Origin: Sulfitobacter sp. DSM 110093
GTDB lineage: Bacteria > Pseudomonadota > Alphaproteobacteria > Rhodobacterales > Rhodobacteraceae
DNA: 64,000 nucleotides
Reading direction: 5' to 3'
Assembly: GCF_022788715.1 (NCBI RefSeq)
Contig: NZ_CP085170.1
Span: 186,001-250,000 of the forward strand
The notes under the pieces are model-generated. The model was given only the letters and a program-made list of their open reading frames with translations. It did not search any database and was not told the origin of the DNA. The number at the start of each line of letters is the position of its first letter. Position 1 is the stretch's first letter. Of this stretch, positions 35,034 through 44,462 are shown in pieces. The translations under genes were made by a program, and so were the position numbers.

Positions 35034-35780
35034 TTAACCGCGCCCCGTGAAAGGCATCTTGGTGGCCATCACGGTGACAAACATGGCGTTGGAGTCGAGC
35101 GAAAGCTTCGCCATGTATGACAGCGTTTCGGCCACGTCGTTCACATCCATACGCGGCTCGGACATGCGGCTGCCGTTGGGTTGCAGGATGCCGTCTGCCA
35201 TCCGCTCCGTCATCTCGCTGGCCGCATTGCCGATGTCGATCTGCCCGCAGGCGATGTCATGCGCCCGCCCGTCGAGCGACAGCGCGCGGGTGAGCCCGGT
35301 GATCGCGTGTTTCGTCGCCGTATAGGGCACCGACAGGGGGCGCGGCACATGGGCGCTGATCGAGCCGTTGTTGATGATCCGCCCGCCCTTTGGGCTTTGG
35401 CGTTTCATCAAGGCGAAGGCCGCGCGGGCGCAGAGGAAAGAGCCGGTCAGATTGGTCGCGACGATGTCGTTCCACTCCGCGACGCTGAGCGCATCCACCT
35501 CAACCGCCGGACCATTGCGCCCGGCATTGTTGAACAGCAGGTCCAGCCGCCCGAAGGTCGCCTCCACCCTGTCAAAAAGCGCGTCTACATCGGCCTCAAC
35601 CCCCACGTCGGCAGCCACGGCGATATGCCCCTGTCCATCAAGCATAGCACAGGCGGCGTCGATCTTTTCCTGTTGCCGCCCGGTGAGAACGAGAGTGAAA
35701 CCGTCTTTCGCCAACCGCTGCGCGCAGGCGAGGCCGACGCCGCTCCCGGCCCCTGTGATCAGAGCAATCTTTTGGTTCAT
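35034..35780 (-). CDS. SDR family oxidoreductase
   Basis: A 248-residue classical SDR. The cofactor loop is TGAGSGVG (residues 9-16), NNAG lies near 90, and the catalytic Ser-Tyr-Lys set is GSIS, then YTATK near 155. Upstream at 35826-35837 lies an inverted copy of the AT-rich word also found in front of uxaA, so this SDR is likely coregulated with the sugar-acid genes. It may interconvert a hydroxyl and keto group on a sugar acid. It is convergent with the flavoenzyme gene (4 bases apart). Confidence 0.84.
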   Translation of the reverse strand: MNQKIALITGAGSGVGLACAQRLAKDGFTLVLTGRQQEKIDAACAMLDGQGHIAVAADVGVEADVDALFDRVEATFGRLDLLFNNAGRNGPAVEVDALSVAEWNDIVATNLTGSFLCARAAFALMKRQSPKGGRIINNGSISAHVPRPLSVPYTATKHAITGLTRALSLDGRAHDIACGQIDIGNAASEMTERMADGILQPNGSRMSEPRMDVNDVAETLSYMAKLSLDSNAMFVTVMATKMPFTGRG

Positions 35781-35825
35781 CCTACTATCCCATTCCTTAT
35801 CGTTGCCCGTCCGGCCGTTACTGAG

Positions 35826-35837
35826 AATCTAATATAT
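35826..35837 (-). promoter_or_regulatory. Third copy of the AT-rich island word
   Basis: On the minus strand this reads ATATATTAGATT, identical to 17675-17686 in the uxaA/gntR promoter. It is about 46 bases upstream of the SDR start, a suitable place for an operator. Confidence 0.5.
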
Positions 35838-35914
35838 AAGATCGCGCAGGGATAGGTTTTTTCACCGCTTTCCAGTCATCACGGGATCCGCGCCTCACAT
35901 TCGCGCGAGCGCAC

Positions 35915-35929
35915 TAGACGACCGGTCTA
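35915..35929. promoter_or_regulatory. TetR operator upstream of the tetR gene
   Basis: TAGAC (35915-35919) and GTCTA (35925-35929) are perfect inverted repeats with a 5-base spacer. It stands 12 bases before the tetR start codon, consistent with autorepression, and resembles TAGAC-type sites of NemR/AcuR-like TetR proteins. Confidence 0.6.
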
Positions 35930-35940
35930 TTATTTCGTAG

Positions 35941-36561
35941 ATGCCCCTCATGACAGAGGCAAAGAAATCAGATCAGACGCGGCAACGCATCTTGGACACC
36001 GGACGCGGCCTTGTGCTGCGGCACGGGTTCTCTGGCGTTGGCCTGTCGCGCATTCTTAGCGAAAGCGGCGTGCCCAAGGGCTCGTTCTACTATTACTTCG
36101 CGTCGAAAGAGGCTTTTGGCACCGCGATGCTGGCCGATTACGTCGAGGCCTATCTCGACCGCGTCGATGCGTTGATCGCAGCCCCGGGAACGGCGGGCGA
36201 CAAGCTCGACAGTTTCTGGGATGCATGGCTTAGCCAATCCAGCGCCCCGGGGATCGCCAGCGCCTGTTTGGTGGTGAAACTCGGCTCCGAAGTCGCCGAT
36301 CTGTCGGAGACGATGCGCGAAACGCTGGATCAGGGTGTCGATGCATTGGTCGCCCGGATTGCCCAATTGCTGCGCCAAGGCGCAGAGGATGGGACCGTTC
36401 GGGCGCTATCTGACCCCGAAACCACCGCCCGCATGCTCTACGCTAAATGGCTCGGCGCTGCGGTGCTGGCCAAACTGGCGCGCAGCGATGCGCCCCTGCG
36501 CATGGCGCGCGCTGAAACCTCTGGCCAACTCTCCCCCACCGGGGGCCAATTCCCAACCTGA
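35941..36561 (+). CDS. TetR/AcrR family transcriptional regulator
   Basis: A 206-residue TetR protein. The HTH is LSRILSESGVPKGSFYYYFASKEAFG near residues 37-62, the AcuR/NemR-like form with KGSFYYYF. The C-terminal helical domain would bind an electrophile or small effector. It precedes the quinone-oxidoreductase-like gene by 11 bases, and both should be controlled by the TAGAC dyad just upstream. ATG 35941 was kept; ATG 35950 is an alternative. Confidence 0.87.
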   Translation: MPLMTEAKKSDQTRQRILDTGRGLVLRHGFSGVGLSRILSESGVPKGSFYYYFASKEAFGTAMLADYVEAYLDRVDALIAAPGTAGDKLDSFWDAWLSQSSAPGIASACLVVKLGSEVADLSETMRETLDQGVDALVARIAQLLRQGAEDGTVRALSDPETTARMLYAKWLGAAVLAKLARSDAPLRMARAETSGQLSPTGGQFPT

Positions 36562-36572
36562 AAGGAAACAGC

Positions 36573-37553
36573 ATGTTCGCTGCCATCCACGACACATTCG
36601 GCGAGCCCGCCGAGGTTCTGACCACCCGCGAAACCGACAAGCCCGCGCCCGCCGCTGGCGAGGCGCTACTGCGCATGGTGCTCTCACCCATCCACAACCA
36701 TGACCTTTGGACCGTGCGCGGCAACTATGGCTACAAGCCCGAACTGCCCGGCGCCATCGGTGGCTCCGAAGCGCTTGGTATCGTCGAGGCCGTGGGCGAA
36801 GGCGTTGACGAGGCGCTGATCGGCAAGCGGGTCACGGCGGCCGGGTTCCACGGCGCATGGGCCGAGTATTTCACCGCCCCCGCTGCCGGCCTGCTGCCCC
36901 TGCCAGAGGTGATTTCCGACGAAGCCGGCGCGCAGTTGATCGCCATGCCCTTCAGCGCCTTGTCACTGCTGGAAACCCTGAAGGTCGGCGAAGGCGATTG
37001 GCTGATCCAGACCGCTGCCAATGGCGCGGTGGGCAAGATCATGGTTGGTCTTGCCAAAGCGCGGGGCGTCAAACTGCTGAACCTCGTGCGCCGCGAAGGG
37101 GCTGCCGAGGAACTGCGCGAGACGGGCGCGGAAAACGTTCTCTCTACCGATGACGCGGATTGGCAGAGCAAAGCGCGTGAACTGATCGGCAAAGAGGGCG
37201 CGGTTTCGGCCATCGACTCGGTCGGCGGCGAACTGGGCGGTCAACTGGTCGAACTTCTGGGCAAAGATGGTGAATTGATCGTCTTCGGTACGGCGACTGG
37301 CCAGCCCCTCACCATGTCTTCGGGCGAACTGATCATGAAACACATCACCGTCAAAGGTTTTTGGGGATCGCGCGTTAGCGGCGAGATGCCACCTGAAACC
37401 CGCGTGCGTCTGATCGGTGAACTGGTGCAACTGGCGGCCAAGGGCCAGCTTCCGCTCGACACTGGCGGCATCTACCCGTTGGCAGAGGTAACCGAAGCGA
37501 TGAATGCAGCGCTAACCACTGGCCGTGGTGGCAAGGTTATGCTGCGCCCATAA
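36573..37553 (+). CDS. MDR family quinone oxidoreductase-like dehydrogenase
   Basis: A 326-residue zinc-independent-looking medium-chain dehydrogenase. The cofactor loop is AANGAVGKI near residues 148-156. The N-terminal half lacks the usual zinc-binding Cys/His set and instead resembles enoyl reductase and quinone reductase members. It would reduce an activated double bond or quinone with NADPH. Its pairing with a NemR/AcuR-like TetR regulator suggests detoxification of electrophiles. A strong GC hairpin follows. Confidence 0.82.
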   Translation: MFAAIHDTFGEPAEVLTTRETDKPAPAAGEALLRMVLSPIHNHDLWTVRGNYGYKPELPGAIGGSEALGIVEAVGEGVDEALIGKRVTAAGFHGAWAEYFTAPAAGLLPLPEVISDEAGAQLIAMPFSALSLLETLKVGEGDWLIQTAANGAVGKIMVGLAKARGVKLLNLVRREGAAEELRETGAENVLSTDDADWQSKARELIGKEGAVSAIDSVGGELGGQLVELLGKDGELIVFGTATGQPLTMSSGELIMKHITVKGFWGSRVSGEMPPETRVRLIGELVQLAAKGQLPLDTGGIYPLAEVTEAMNAALTTGRGGKVMLRP

Positions 37554-37569
37554 TTAGTATCTGACTCTT

Positions 37570-37600
37570 GGCGGCGGCCCTGCGGATTGGGGCCGCCGCC
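37570..37600 (+). terminator. GC-rich hairpin after the MDR gene
   Basis: GGCGGCGGCCC (37570-37580) and GGGCCGCCGCC (37590-37600) pair perfectly over 11 bases with a 9-base loop, 17 bases after the stop codon. The following bases (CCTCGTCC) lack a T run, so termination may be weak or factor-aided. Confidence 0.6.
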
Positions 37601-37655
37601 CCTCGTCCGGCTTGAAATCTCGAAGTGCCCAAAAATAGTTCGCCTCAGGGATATC

Positions 37656-37674
37656 TTGCCGTTTATTTAGGCAA
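37656..37674. promoter_or_regulatory. Dyad upstream of the urease operon
   Basis: TTGCC (37656-37660) and GGCAA (37670-37674) are inverted repeats with a 9-base spacer in the leader of ureD. They could be a regulator site for the operon, but the regulator cannot be named. The rest of the gap up to ureD shows no other clear feature. Confidence 0.3.
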
Positions 37675-37817
37675 ATTCGCCGGTCTGGCGCTCAGAAACT
37701 GCCCAAACGGTGACTCTCTCCCGTCTCTGTGTTGATTAAAAATTGACCAGAATTCCTGCGGGCGGAGCCATTCCTATCCTCGTTGAAGCCACCATAAACA
37801 CGCCATGCGAGGCACCC

Positions 37818-38615
37818 GTGCAACCGCGCGCCATTGGCGCGGCGTTGGTTTCGGCCAAAGCCTCGCGGGGCCGATCTACGCTTAGCGATCTCCGTCAATC
37901 CGGCGCGATGAAACTGCTCTTTCCACGCCCTGACGGAGAGGCGTTGCAAGCAATCGTCATCAATTCCGCAGGCGGGATCACGGGGGGCGATGACTTTGCC
38001 CTCAATGCATGCGCAGAAAAGAATGCAATGCTCAGCCTCACGACCCAAGCGGCCGAACGCGCCTATCGCGCGCAGCCGGGTCAGGTGGCCAGCGTCCACA
38101 ATAGTGTCACTGTAGAACCCGGCGGAACACTGCATTGGCTGCCTCAAGAGACAATTCTGTACGACGGCTGCGCGCTGCGGCGAAGCCTCTCCGTCAACCT
38201 TGCTCATGATGCCTCTCTGCTGCTGGTCGAACCGCTGGTCTTTGGCCGCGCCGCCATGGGCGAAGCCCTGCGCGACGCCAATTTCCGGGACCGGATTGAG
38301 ATCACCCGCGCGGGCCAGCCGCTATTCCTTGATGCAATGACCTTGCATGGCGACGTGACCGAACATCTTGCCGCAGCGCATGTCGCGGCGGGCGCAGGTG
38401 CACTGGCCACATTGATCTATGTCGCCCCCGATGCCGAAGCGCGGCTGGCACGGCTGCGTGCCGCGCTACCCGAAAGCGCCGGGGCCAGCCTGATCGGCCC
38501 TGACTTGCTGGTCGCGCGTATCCTTGCCCACGACAGTTTCGACCTTCGACAATCGCTCGTCCCGATCTTGGGCGACCTTAGCGGTGACACCCTTCCCAGA
38601 TCATGGATGACCTGA
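37818..38615 (+). CDS. ureD: Urease accessory protein UreD
   Basis: A 265-residue UreD (UreH). It forms the apo-urease activation complex with UreF and UreG and is thought to channel nickel to Ure[23 protein letters not shown] and [11 protein letters not shown] are family motifs. I chose GTG 37818, with GAGG 5 bases upstream; the frame is open to TTG 37743 but has no ribosome-binding site there. It is the first gene of the urease operon and ends 1 base before ureA. Confidence 0.88.
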   Translation: MQPRAIGAALVSAKASRGRSTLSDLRQSGAMKLLFPRPDGEALQAIVINSAGGITGGDDFALNACAEKNAMLSLTTQAAERAYRAQPGQVASVHNSVTVEPGGTLHWLPQETILYDGCALRRSLSVNLAHDASLLLVEPLVFGRAAMGEALRDANFRDRIEITRAGQPLFLDAMTLHGDVTEHLAAAHVAAGAGALATLIYVAPDAEARLARLRAALPESAGASLIGPDLLVARILAHDSFDLRQSLVPILGDLSGDTLPRSWMT

Positions 38616-38616
38616 C

Positions 38617-38919
38617 GTGCAACTGACCCCGAGAGAAAAAGACAAATTGCTGATTTCCATGGCCGCCGAAGTGGCGCGCAAACGCCTAGCGCGGGGGGTC
38701 AAGCTGAACCACCCCGAAGCAATCGCCTTAATCACCGACACCGTGGTCGAAGGCGCGCGCGATGGCCGCAGCGTGGCCGATATGATGCAGGCCGGCGCCC
38801 ATGTGATCACCCGCGAAGACTGTATGGAAGGGGTGTCTGAGATGATCCCGGAAGTGCAGGTCGAAGCGACATTCCCCGACGGGACCAAGCTCGTCACCGT
38901 TCACAACCCTATTAGATAA
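38617..38919 (+). CDS. ureA: Urease gamma subunit UreA
   Basis: The 100-residue gamma subunit with the usual start [19 protein letters not shown] and the NHPEAIALI motif. It assembles with UreB and UreC into the trimer-of-trimers that hydrolyses urea to ammonia and carbamate. The start is GTG, one base after the ureD stop. Length is normal for the family. Confidence 0.95.
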   Translation: MQLTPREKDKLLISMAAEVARKRLARGVKLNHPEAIALITDTVVEGARDGRSVADMMQAGAHVITREDCMEGVSEMIPEVQVEATFPDGTKLVTVHNPIR

Positions 38920-38928
38920 GGACATATC

Positions 38929-39126
38929 ATGCCCCGTTTCGCCCCCCTTCTCGCCCTCCCGTTGATGTCCTGCGCTATGGCGGCCTTTGCCCATTCTGCC
39001 CCCCTGCCGCACAGCCACGGGGCCGAGGCGGAAACATCGTCGATCATGTATGCCGTCGCCGGTCTGGCCTTTGTTTTGTCGGGTTTGATTGCCGTATCTC
39101 GACGCTTGAAAACGGCCAAAGCATGA
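38929..39126 (+). CDS. His-rich 65-residue membrane microprotein in the urease operon
   Basis: A small protein with a signal-like segment (residues 1-20), the stretch [15 protein letters not shown] holding three histidines, one transmembrane span (about 39-56) and a basic tail (SRRLKTAKA). AAGGA lies 6 bases before ATG 38929, and its stop overlaps the ureB start in ATGA, so it is a real, translationally coupled gene. It does not resemble UreE, UreJ or HupE. Its layout matches the 52-residue microprotein at 9824-9982. A nickel-related role is suggested by position only. Confidence 0.72.
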   Translation: MPRFAPLLALPLMSCAMAAFAHSAPLPHSHGAEAETSSIMYAVAGLAFVLSGLIAVSRRLKTAKA

Positions 39127-39428
39127 TACCGGGAGAGGTTTTTCCAGCGGCAGGTACGCTGACCCTTAACGCTGACCGCGAGGCGATTACCCTGATGGTC
39201 GCGAATACCGGCGACCGCCCGGTGCAAGTAGGCAGCCACTACCATTTCGCCGAGAGCAACCCCGCGCTTGATTTCAACCGCGCCGCCGCACGGGGCTTGA
39301 GGCTTGATATCGCAGCAGGCACCGCCGTGCGTTTTGAGCCCGGACAGCGCCGCAAGGTGTCGCTTATTCCGTTCAGCGGTGATCGGCGTATCTTTGGCTT
39401 TAACAGCGCGGTGATGGGAGACCTCTGA
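39123..39428 (+). CDS. ureB: Urease beta subunit UreB
   Basis: The 101-residue beta subunit, with [19 protein letters not shown] near residues 23-41, the hallmark of UreB, and [15 protein letters not shown] near the C-terminus. It starts in an ATGA overlap with the microprotein and its stop shares one base with the ureC start. It joins UreA and UreC in the urease core. Confidence 0.95.
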   Translation: MIPGEVFPAAGTLTLNADREAITLMVANTGDRPVQVGSHYHFAESNPALDFNRAAARGLRLDIAAGTAVRFEPGQRRKVSLIPFSGDRRIFGFNSAVMGDL

Positions 39429-41164
39429 TGCCTGCACAGATCAAACGCGGTGACTATGCTGCCATGTTCGGCCCCACGGTGGGCGACCGGGTGCGGCTGG
39501 CCGACACGGACCTCATCATCGAAGTTGAGCGCGACCTGACCACCGAACGCAGCGGCCAAAACGCCCCCGCCTATGGCGAAGAGGTCAAGTTCGGCGGCGG
39601 CAAGGTGATCCGCGACGGTATGGGCCAATCGCAGGTGACCCGCTCAGGCGGGGCCGTTGATACGGTCATTACGAATGCGCTGATCGTCGACCACTCAGGC
39701 ATCTACAAGGCGGATGTGGGTCTGAAGGACGGGCGCATCGCCAAGATCGGCAAGGCAGGCAACCCCGACACCCAGCCGGGCGTGAACATCATCATCGGGC
39801 CGGGGACCGAAGTGATCGCGGGGGAGGGGCGCATCCTCACTGCCGGGGGCTTCGACAGCCATATCCACTTCATCTGCCCGCAACAGATCGAAGACGCGCT
39901 GCATTCTGGGCTGACCACCATGCTCGGCGGCGGCACCGGCCCTGCGCATGGAACGCTGGCCACCACCTGCACACCCGGCGGTTGGCATATCGGGCGCATG
40001 ATGCAATCTGCCGACGCCTTTCCGATGAACCTCGCCTTTGCAGGCAAGGGCAACGCCAGCCAGCCCGCCGCCCTTGAGGAACAGATCAATGCGGGCGCCT
40101 GCGCGCTAAAGCTGCACGAAGATTGGGGCACAACCCCTGCCGCGATTGACTGCTGCCTGAGCGTCGCCGACGCGATGGATGTGCAGGTGATGATCCACAC
40201 CGACACGCTGAACGAAAGCGGCTTTGTCGAACATACCGTAAAGGCCATGAAGGGCCGCACGATCCACGCCTTTCACACCGAAGGCGCAGGTGGCGGCCAT
40301 GCGCCCGACATCATCAAAATCTGTGGCGAAGAACATGTGCTGCCGTCGTCAACCAACCCGACGCGGCCCTTTACCGTGAACACGCTGGAAGAGCATCTCG
40401 ACATGCTCATGGTGTGCCACCACCTTGATAAATCCATCCCCGAAGATGTCGCCTTTGCCGAAAGCCGGATCCGGCGCGAGACCATCGCCGCCGAAGATAT
40501 CCTGCACGACATGGGCGCGTTTTCGATCATCGCGAGCGATAGTCAGGCCATGGGCCGCGTGGGGGAGGTGCTAATCCGCACATGGCAAACTGCCGACAAG
40601 ATGAAAAAACAGCGCGGGCGGCTGGCCGAAGAAACCGGTGAAAACGACAATTTCCGCGTACGACGCTACATTGCAAAATACACGATCAACCCCGCCATCG
40701 CTCATGGAATCTCAACACATATCGGCAGCATCGAAGAGGGCAAGCGCGCGGATCTGGTACTGTGGAACCCCGCTTTCTTCGGGGTAAAGCCTGAGATGGT
40801 TCTATTGGGCGGCAGTATTGTCTGTGCGCAGATGGGCGATCCGAACGCGTCCATCCCCACGCCACAGCCGGTATATTCGCGGCCCATGTTCGGCGCGTAT
40901 GGCCGCGCTGTAGAGAATTCTGCCGTGGTTTTCGTCAGCGAAGCGGCAGAGGCTGCGGGCATTGGCAAACAGCTTGGCCTTGCGAAGCAAACCATCGCCG
41001 TGCGCAACACCCGCGACATCGGCAAGCGCGACCTGAAACTGAACGATGCGCTGCCCAAGGTGGAAGTGAACCCCGAAACTTATGAAGTCCGCGCCGACGG
41101 CGAATTGCTGACCTGCGAGCCTGCCTCTATTCTGCCGATGGCACAACGTTACTTCCTGTTCTGA
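39428..41164 (+). CDS. ureC: Urease alpha subunit UreC
   Basis: The 578-residue catalytic subunit, a TIM-barrel amidohydrolase with two nickel ions. Lys228 ([10 protein letters not shown]) is the carbamylated lysine. [10 protein letters not shown] carries the HxH nickel ligands, and MVCHHLDK is the mobile flap region with the catalytic His. It hydrolyses urea in the cytosol. It shares one base with the ureB stop and is followed by ureE after 9 bases. Slightly longer than the typical 567-570 residues. Confidence 0.97.
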   Translation: MPAQIKRGDYAAMFGPTVGDRVRLADTDLIIEVERDLTTERSGQNAPAYGEEVKFGGGKVIRDGMGQSQVTRSGGAVDTVITNALIVDHSGIYKADVGLKDGRIAKIGKAGNPDTQPGVNIIIGPGTEVIAGEGRILTAGGFDSHIHFICPQQIEDALHSGLTTMLGGGTGPAHGTLATTCTPGGWHIGRMMQSADAFPMNLAFAGKGNASQPAALEEQINAGACALKLHEDWGTTPAAIDCCLSVADAMDVQVMIHTDTLNESGFVEHTVKAMKGRTIHAFHTEGAGGGHAPDIIKICGEEHVLPSSTNPTRPFTVNTLEEHLDMLMVCHHLDKSIPEDVAFAESRIRRETIAAEDILHDMGAFSIIASDSQAMGRVGEVLIRTWQTADKMKKQRGRLAEETGENDNFRVRRYIAKYTINPAIAHGISTHIGSIEEGKRADLVLWNPAFFGVKPEMVLLGGSIVCAQMGDPNASIPTPQPVYSRPMFGAYGRAVENSAVVFVSEAAEAAGIGKQLGLAKQTIAVRNTRDIGKRDLKLNDALPKVEVNPETYEVRADGELLTCEPASILPMAQRYFLF

Positions 41165-41173
41165 AAGACCCAG

Positions 41174-41668
41174 ATGACCCCAATCCTTTGCCAAGACATC
41201 CGCCGCAACGGCGATTGGTCTGATGCCGCTGACAGTGTGGCACTTACGTATGACGGACGGTTTTTGCGCCGAAAGGTTCTGACGAGTACGGGGGGCCTGC
41301 CGTTTCTCGTCGATCTGGCGCAGACGACCTCGCTTGATCATGGTGATGCATTTGTCTTGGCTGATGGGCAGATGGTTCACGTTGTGGCCGCCGACGAAGA
41401 CCTGCTTGAAGTGACTGGTCCTGACCTGCCGCGCATTGCGTGGCATATTGGCAACCGCCACACCCCTTGCCAGATCGAAGCCGACCGTCTGGTCATCCAA
41501 CGCGATCATGTGATTGCCAAGATGCTGGCTCAAATTGGCGCAGCAACACGCGAGATCACCGCCTCCTTCCGCCCCGAAGGCGGTGCCTATGGCCACGGGC
41601 GCACCCACGGGCATGATCACAGCCACTCTCATCACGCCTCCCATGATCACGACCACGCAGATGCCTGA
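41174..41668 (+). CDS. ureE: Urease nickel metallochaperone UreE
   Basis: A 164-residue UreE. The C-terminal tail (about residues 141-164) is a run of histidines and aspartates (HGHDHSHSHHASHDHDHA), the nickel-binding store seen in many UreE proteins. The N-terminal part has a peptide-binding fold and the central part the metal-binding domain. It delivers nickel to UreG. It overlaps ureF by 8 bases. Confidence 0.92.
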   Translation: MTPILCQDIRRNGDWSDAADSVALTYDGRFLRRKVLTSTGGLPFLVDLAQTTSLDHGDAFVLADGQMVHVVAADEDLLEVTGPDLPRIAWHIGNRHTPCQIEADRLVIQRDHVIAKMLAQIGAATREITASFRPEGGAYGHGRTHGHDHSHSHHASHDHDHADA

Positions 41669-42308
41669 AGCCTTACAGGCCGAACAGCTTCTGACACTGG
41701 TGCAGATGCTTTCCCCTTCCTATCCTGTGGGGGCTTTCGCCTATAGTCACGGGCTGGAATGGGCCGTGCAGGATGGGTCGGTGGATGACCAAGATAGCCT
41801 GACCGCGTGGCTGCGCACCGTGTTGCAATACGGCGCGGGGCAGGCTGATGCGATCTATCTAAGCGCCGCCTATCACGCCGAAGACCCGACCCAAATTGAT
41901 GCGCAGGCTCGTGCTTTTGCATCCTCGGCGGAACGGCTGAAAGAGACCGTGTTGCAAGGCGAGGCTTTCGCCCGTGCGAGCGCTGCAATCTGGCAGATCG
42001 AGATCCCCCCGCTTTGCTACCCGGTGGCCGTTGGCTGGGCCGCCCGTCTGCAGCAGCTTCCACTGCGCCAGACGCTTGAGATGTTCCTGCACGCATTTGC
42101 GGCCAACCTCGCGACCGCCGGGATGCGGCTTATCCCCTTGGGGCAGACCGAAGGCCAGATCGTTATTCGCAACATTGCCCCGTTTTGTCTTGAACTCGCC
42201 GCGAAGGCGCAGCGGAGCACGTTGGATGATCTTTCCTCTACCGCCTTCCTAAGCGACATCGCCGCCATGAAACACGAAACCCAGTATTCGAGGATTTTCC
42301 GCACATGA
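41661..42308 (+). CDS. ureF: Urease accessory protein UreF
   Basis: A 215-residue all-alpha protein with the family motifs [20 protein letters not shown] near residues 17-36 and GQADAIYL. It bridges UreD and UreG during activation. I chose ATG 41661, which gives normal family length; an in-frame ATG at 41643 is possible, but both lie inside ureE with poor ribosome-binding sites, so coupling to ureE is likely. It overlaps ureG by 4 bases. Confidence 0.92.
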   Translation: MPEALQAEQLLTLVQMLSPSYPVGAFAYSHGLEWAVQDGSVDDQDSLTAWLRTVLQYGAGQADAIYLSAAYHAEDPTQIDAQARAFASSAERLKETVLQGEAFARASAAIWQIEIPPLCYPVAVGWAARLQQLPLRQTLEMFLHAFAANLATAGMRLIPLGQTEGQIVIRNIAPFCLELAAKAQRSTLDDLSSTAFLSDIAAMKHETQYSRIFRT

Positions 42309-42949
42309 AACGCAACAATGGCCCTTTGCGCGTCGGCATCGGCGGCCCGGTGGGCGCGGGTAAAACCACACTGACTGCCGCATTGTGCCGTGCACTACGA
42401 GACAGGCTTTCGGTGGGCGTCATCACCAATGATATCTACACCCAAGAAGACGCCGAAGCGCTGATGCGGATGCAGGTTTTGCCCCAAGACCGGATCATCG
42501 GGGTCGAAACCGGCGGCTGTCCGCATACGGCGATCCGCGAAGATGCCTCAATAAACCTTGCCGCCGTTGCAGAGATGGTCGCGCGCCACCCAGACGTGGA
42601 AATCGTGTTAATCGAAAGCGGAGGCGACAATCTCTCGGCCACTTTCAGCCCTGAGCTTGCCGATGTGACCCTCTATGTCATTGATGTCGCAGCGGGCGAA
42701 GAAATCCCCCGCAAGGGCGGACCGGCCATTACAAAATCTGACATTCTAGTCATCAACAAGACTGACCTCGCACCGCATGTGGGCGCGTCCCTCGACGTTA
42801 TGAAGCATGACAGCGCGCGCATGCGTCCAAGTCTGCCAACCGTCTTTTGCGCGCTGAAGTCAGGCGAGGGTACCGACGAATTGCTGGAGCATCTGGCACG
42901 GATTGGCGGATTGGACCTCGCACTGATGGCGCCTTCGGCGTCTAATTAA
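42305..42949 (+). CDS. ureG: Urease accessory GTPase UreG
   Basis: A 214-residue SIMIBI-class GTPase. The P-loop is GPVGAGKTT (residues 14-22), followed by [10 protein letters not shown], the nickel-binding CPH motif in [13 protein letters not shown] and the base-recognition NKTDL. It uses GTP to hand nickel to UreC through UreF and UreD. It begins in an ATGA overlap with ureF and is the last gene of the operon. Confidence 0.95.
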   Translation: MKRNNGPLRVGIGGPVGAGKTTLTAALCRALRDRLSVGVITNDIYTQEDAEALMRMQVLPQDRIIGVETGGCPHTAIREDASINLAAVAEMVARHPDVEIVLIESGGDNLSATFSPELADVTLYVIDVAAGEEIPRKGGPAITKSDILVINKTDLAPHVGASLDVMKHDSARMRPSLPTVFCALKSGEGTDELLEHLARIGGLDLALMAPSASN

Positions 42950-42950
42950 G

Positions 42951-42986
42951 TCTGGTTTCCGGGCCCTTAGAGAGGGTTCAACCAGA
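42951..42986 (+). terminator. Possible terminator after ureG
   Basis: TCTGGTT (42951-42957) and AACCAGA (42980-42986) pair around a 22-base loop that itself contains CCCTTAGAGAGGG. It lies directly after the ureG stop and is followed by TTTACTG. The large loop makes this a weak call. Confidence 0.35.
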
Positions 42987-43041
42987 TTTACTGTCGATCA
43001 ATCTCGTCGCGCATTTTCACTTAGGTGATTGGTGGCTCACT

Positions 43042-44223
43042 TTAATCTGCACCGAATAGATCACGGGTGAAGACCTTCTCAGGAACATCGGCGAGGTCGG
43101 GATGATTGCGATTTGCAACGATCACATCTGCACGCGCCTTGAAGCGGTCGAGATCCTGCATGACCTCAGAACCGAAGAAACTATCCTCCTGCAAGACGGG
43201 TTCGTATACGAGCACTTCGATCCCCTTGGCCTTAAGCCGCTTCATTATGCCTTGGACAGAACTTTGACGAAAATTGTCGGAGCCAGCCTTCATCACCAGT
43301 CGGTAAATACCCACCCGCTGCGGAGCGAGGGCCAAGATCTGCTCCGAGATGAAATCTTTGCGGGTGCGGTTTGCCTCTACAATCGCGTTAATCAAATTTT
43401 GTGGGACATCAGAATAGTTGGCGAGCAGCTGCTTGGAATCCTTGGGCAAACAATAGCCACCATAGCCAAACGATGGGTTGTTATAATGTTCCCCGATGCG
43501 CGGATCGAGACAGACACCATCAATGATTTGCTTTGTGTCGAGCCCATTGGTTAGTGCGTAGCTGTCCATCTCATTGAAGTATGCGACCCGCATGGCGAGG
43601 AAGGTATTGGCGAAGAGTTTTACCGCTTCGGCCTCTGACGCACCGGTAAAGAGCATGGGAATTTCGTCGTTAATCGCCCCTTCTGCCAGTAGCTGCGCAA
43701 ATCGCCGCGCGCGGGGGCTGTCTTCGCCTACGACAATGCGTGATGGGTGCAAATTGTCGTAAAGCGCCCGACCTTCGCGCAGAAACTCAGGGCTAAAGAT
43801 CAGTTGATCCGTTTCAAAGGAGGCCGCCAAACCTGCCGTATAGCCGACGGGGACGGTGGATTTGATGACAATTGTGGCTGTCTTTGTAACGGCTAATACG
43901 TCCCGCACAACGGCCTCCACGCTGGAGGTGTCAAAAACGTTAGTGCGCGGGTCATAGTTTGTCGGCGTTGCGATGAGCACAAACTCAGCGTCTCGAAACG
44001 CGTCGGCCGCCTGCGTTGTAGCATGCAGATTAAGCGGCTTTTCCGCCAGATACCTCTCAATCTCAGGGTCGACGATAGGCGCATGCCGGGCGTTCACCTG
44101 CGCCACCCGATCGGGGTTCAAGTCGACAGCCGTCACGTCATTATGCTGCGCTAGAAGTACGGCGTTTGACAGCCCCACATAGCCGATACCGACCACGGCG
44201 ATCTTGGTCATAGTCATATACAT
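43042..44223 (-). CDS. ugd: UDP-glucose 6-dehydrogenase (short type)
   Basis: A 393-residue NAD-dependent sugar-nucleotide dehydrogenase that oxidises UDP-glucose to UDP-glucuronate for exopolysaccharide or capsule. The N-terminal Rossmann loop is [10 protein letters not shown], and the catalytic cysteine is Cys258 in [11 protein letters not shown]. The short length and the [19 protein letters not shown] form match the E. coli Ugd type. AGGA stands 7 bases before ATG 44223. It is transcribed away from the DUF2793 gene, and I see no other capsule genes next to it. Confidence 0.88.
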   Translation of the reverse strand: MYMTMTKIAVVGIGYVGLSNAVLLAQHNDVTAVDLNPDRVAQVNARHAPIVDPEIERYLAEKPLNLHATTQAADAFRDAEFVLIATPTNYDPRTNVFDTSSVEAVVRDVLAVTKTATIVIKSTVPVGYTAGLAASFETDQLIFSPEFLREGRALYDNLHPSRIVVGEDSPRARRFAQLLAEGAINDEIPMLFTGASEAEAVKLFANTFLAMRVAYFNEMDSYALTNGLDTKQIIDGVCLDPRIGEHYNNPSFGYGGYCLPKDSKQLLANYSDVPQNLINAIVEANRTRKDFISEQILALAPQRVGIYRLVMKAGSDNFRQSSVQGIMKRLKAKGIEVLVYEPVLQEDSFFGSEVMQDLDRFKARADVIVANRNHPDLADVPEKVFTRDLFGAD

Positions 44224-44262
44224 GGGCCTTTCCTGTGAGCCGTGGCCGTGATGTTAAACTGC

Positions 44263-44288
44263 GCCTGCGCCTTTGAAAAGGCGCAGGC
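44263..44288. other. Perfect 12-bp hairpin upstream of ugd
   Basis: GCCTGCGCCTTT (44263-44274) and AAAGGCGCAGGC (44277-44288) are perfect complements with a 2-base centre. It lies 40 bases before the ugd start and about 175 before the DUF2793 gene, so it may sit in the ugd leader. The rest of the 239-base gap holds a 13-bp direct repeat CAGGCTGGCAAGG (44284 and 44405). Confidence 0.5.
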
Positions 44289-44462
44289 TGGCAAGGAGTT
44301 AGCGCTTTTTGACCCAGTTTTGAGACGACTGAAACGCTATCGCCTTACCGCACTGCGCTACGCCACAGTCCGCGTTGTTGCCCTGCTTGCGTACGCTCTG
44401 TTGTCAGGCTGGCAAGGCTTCTTTCGCACATTCACTGTAACCCACAACGCGGAGAACCCCCG

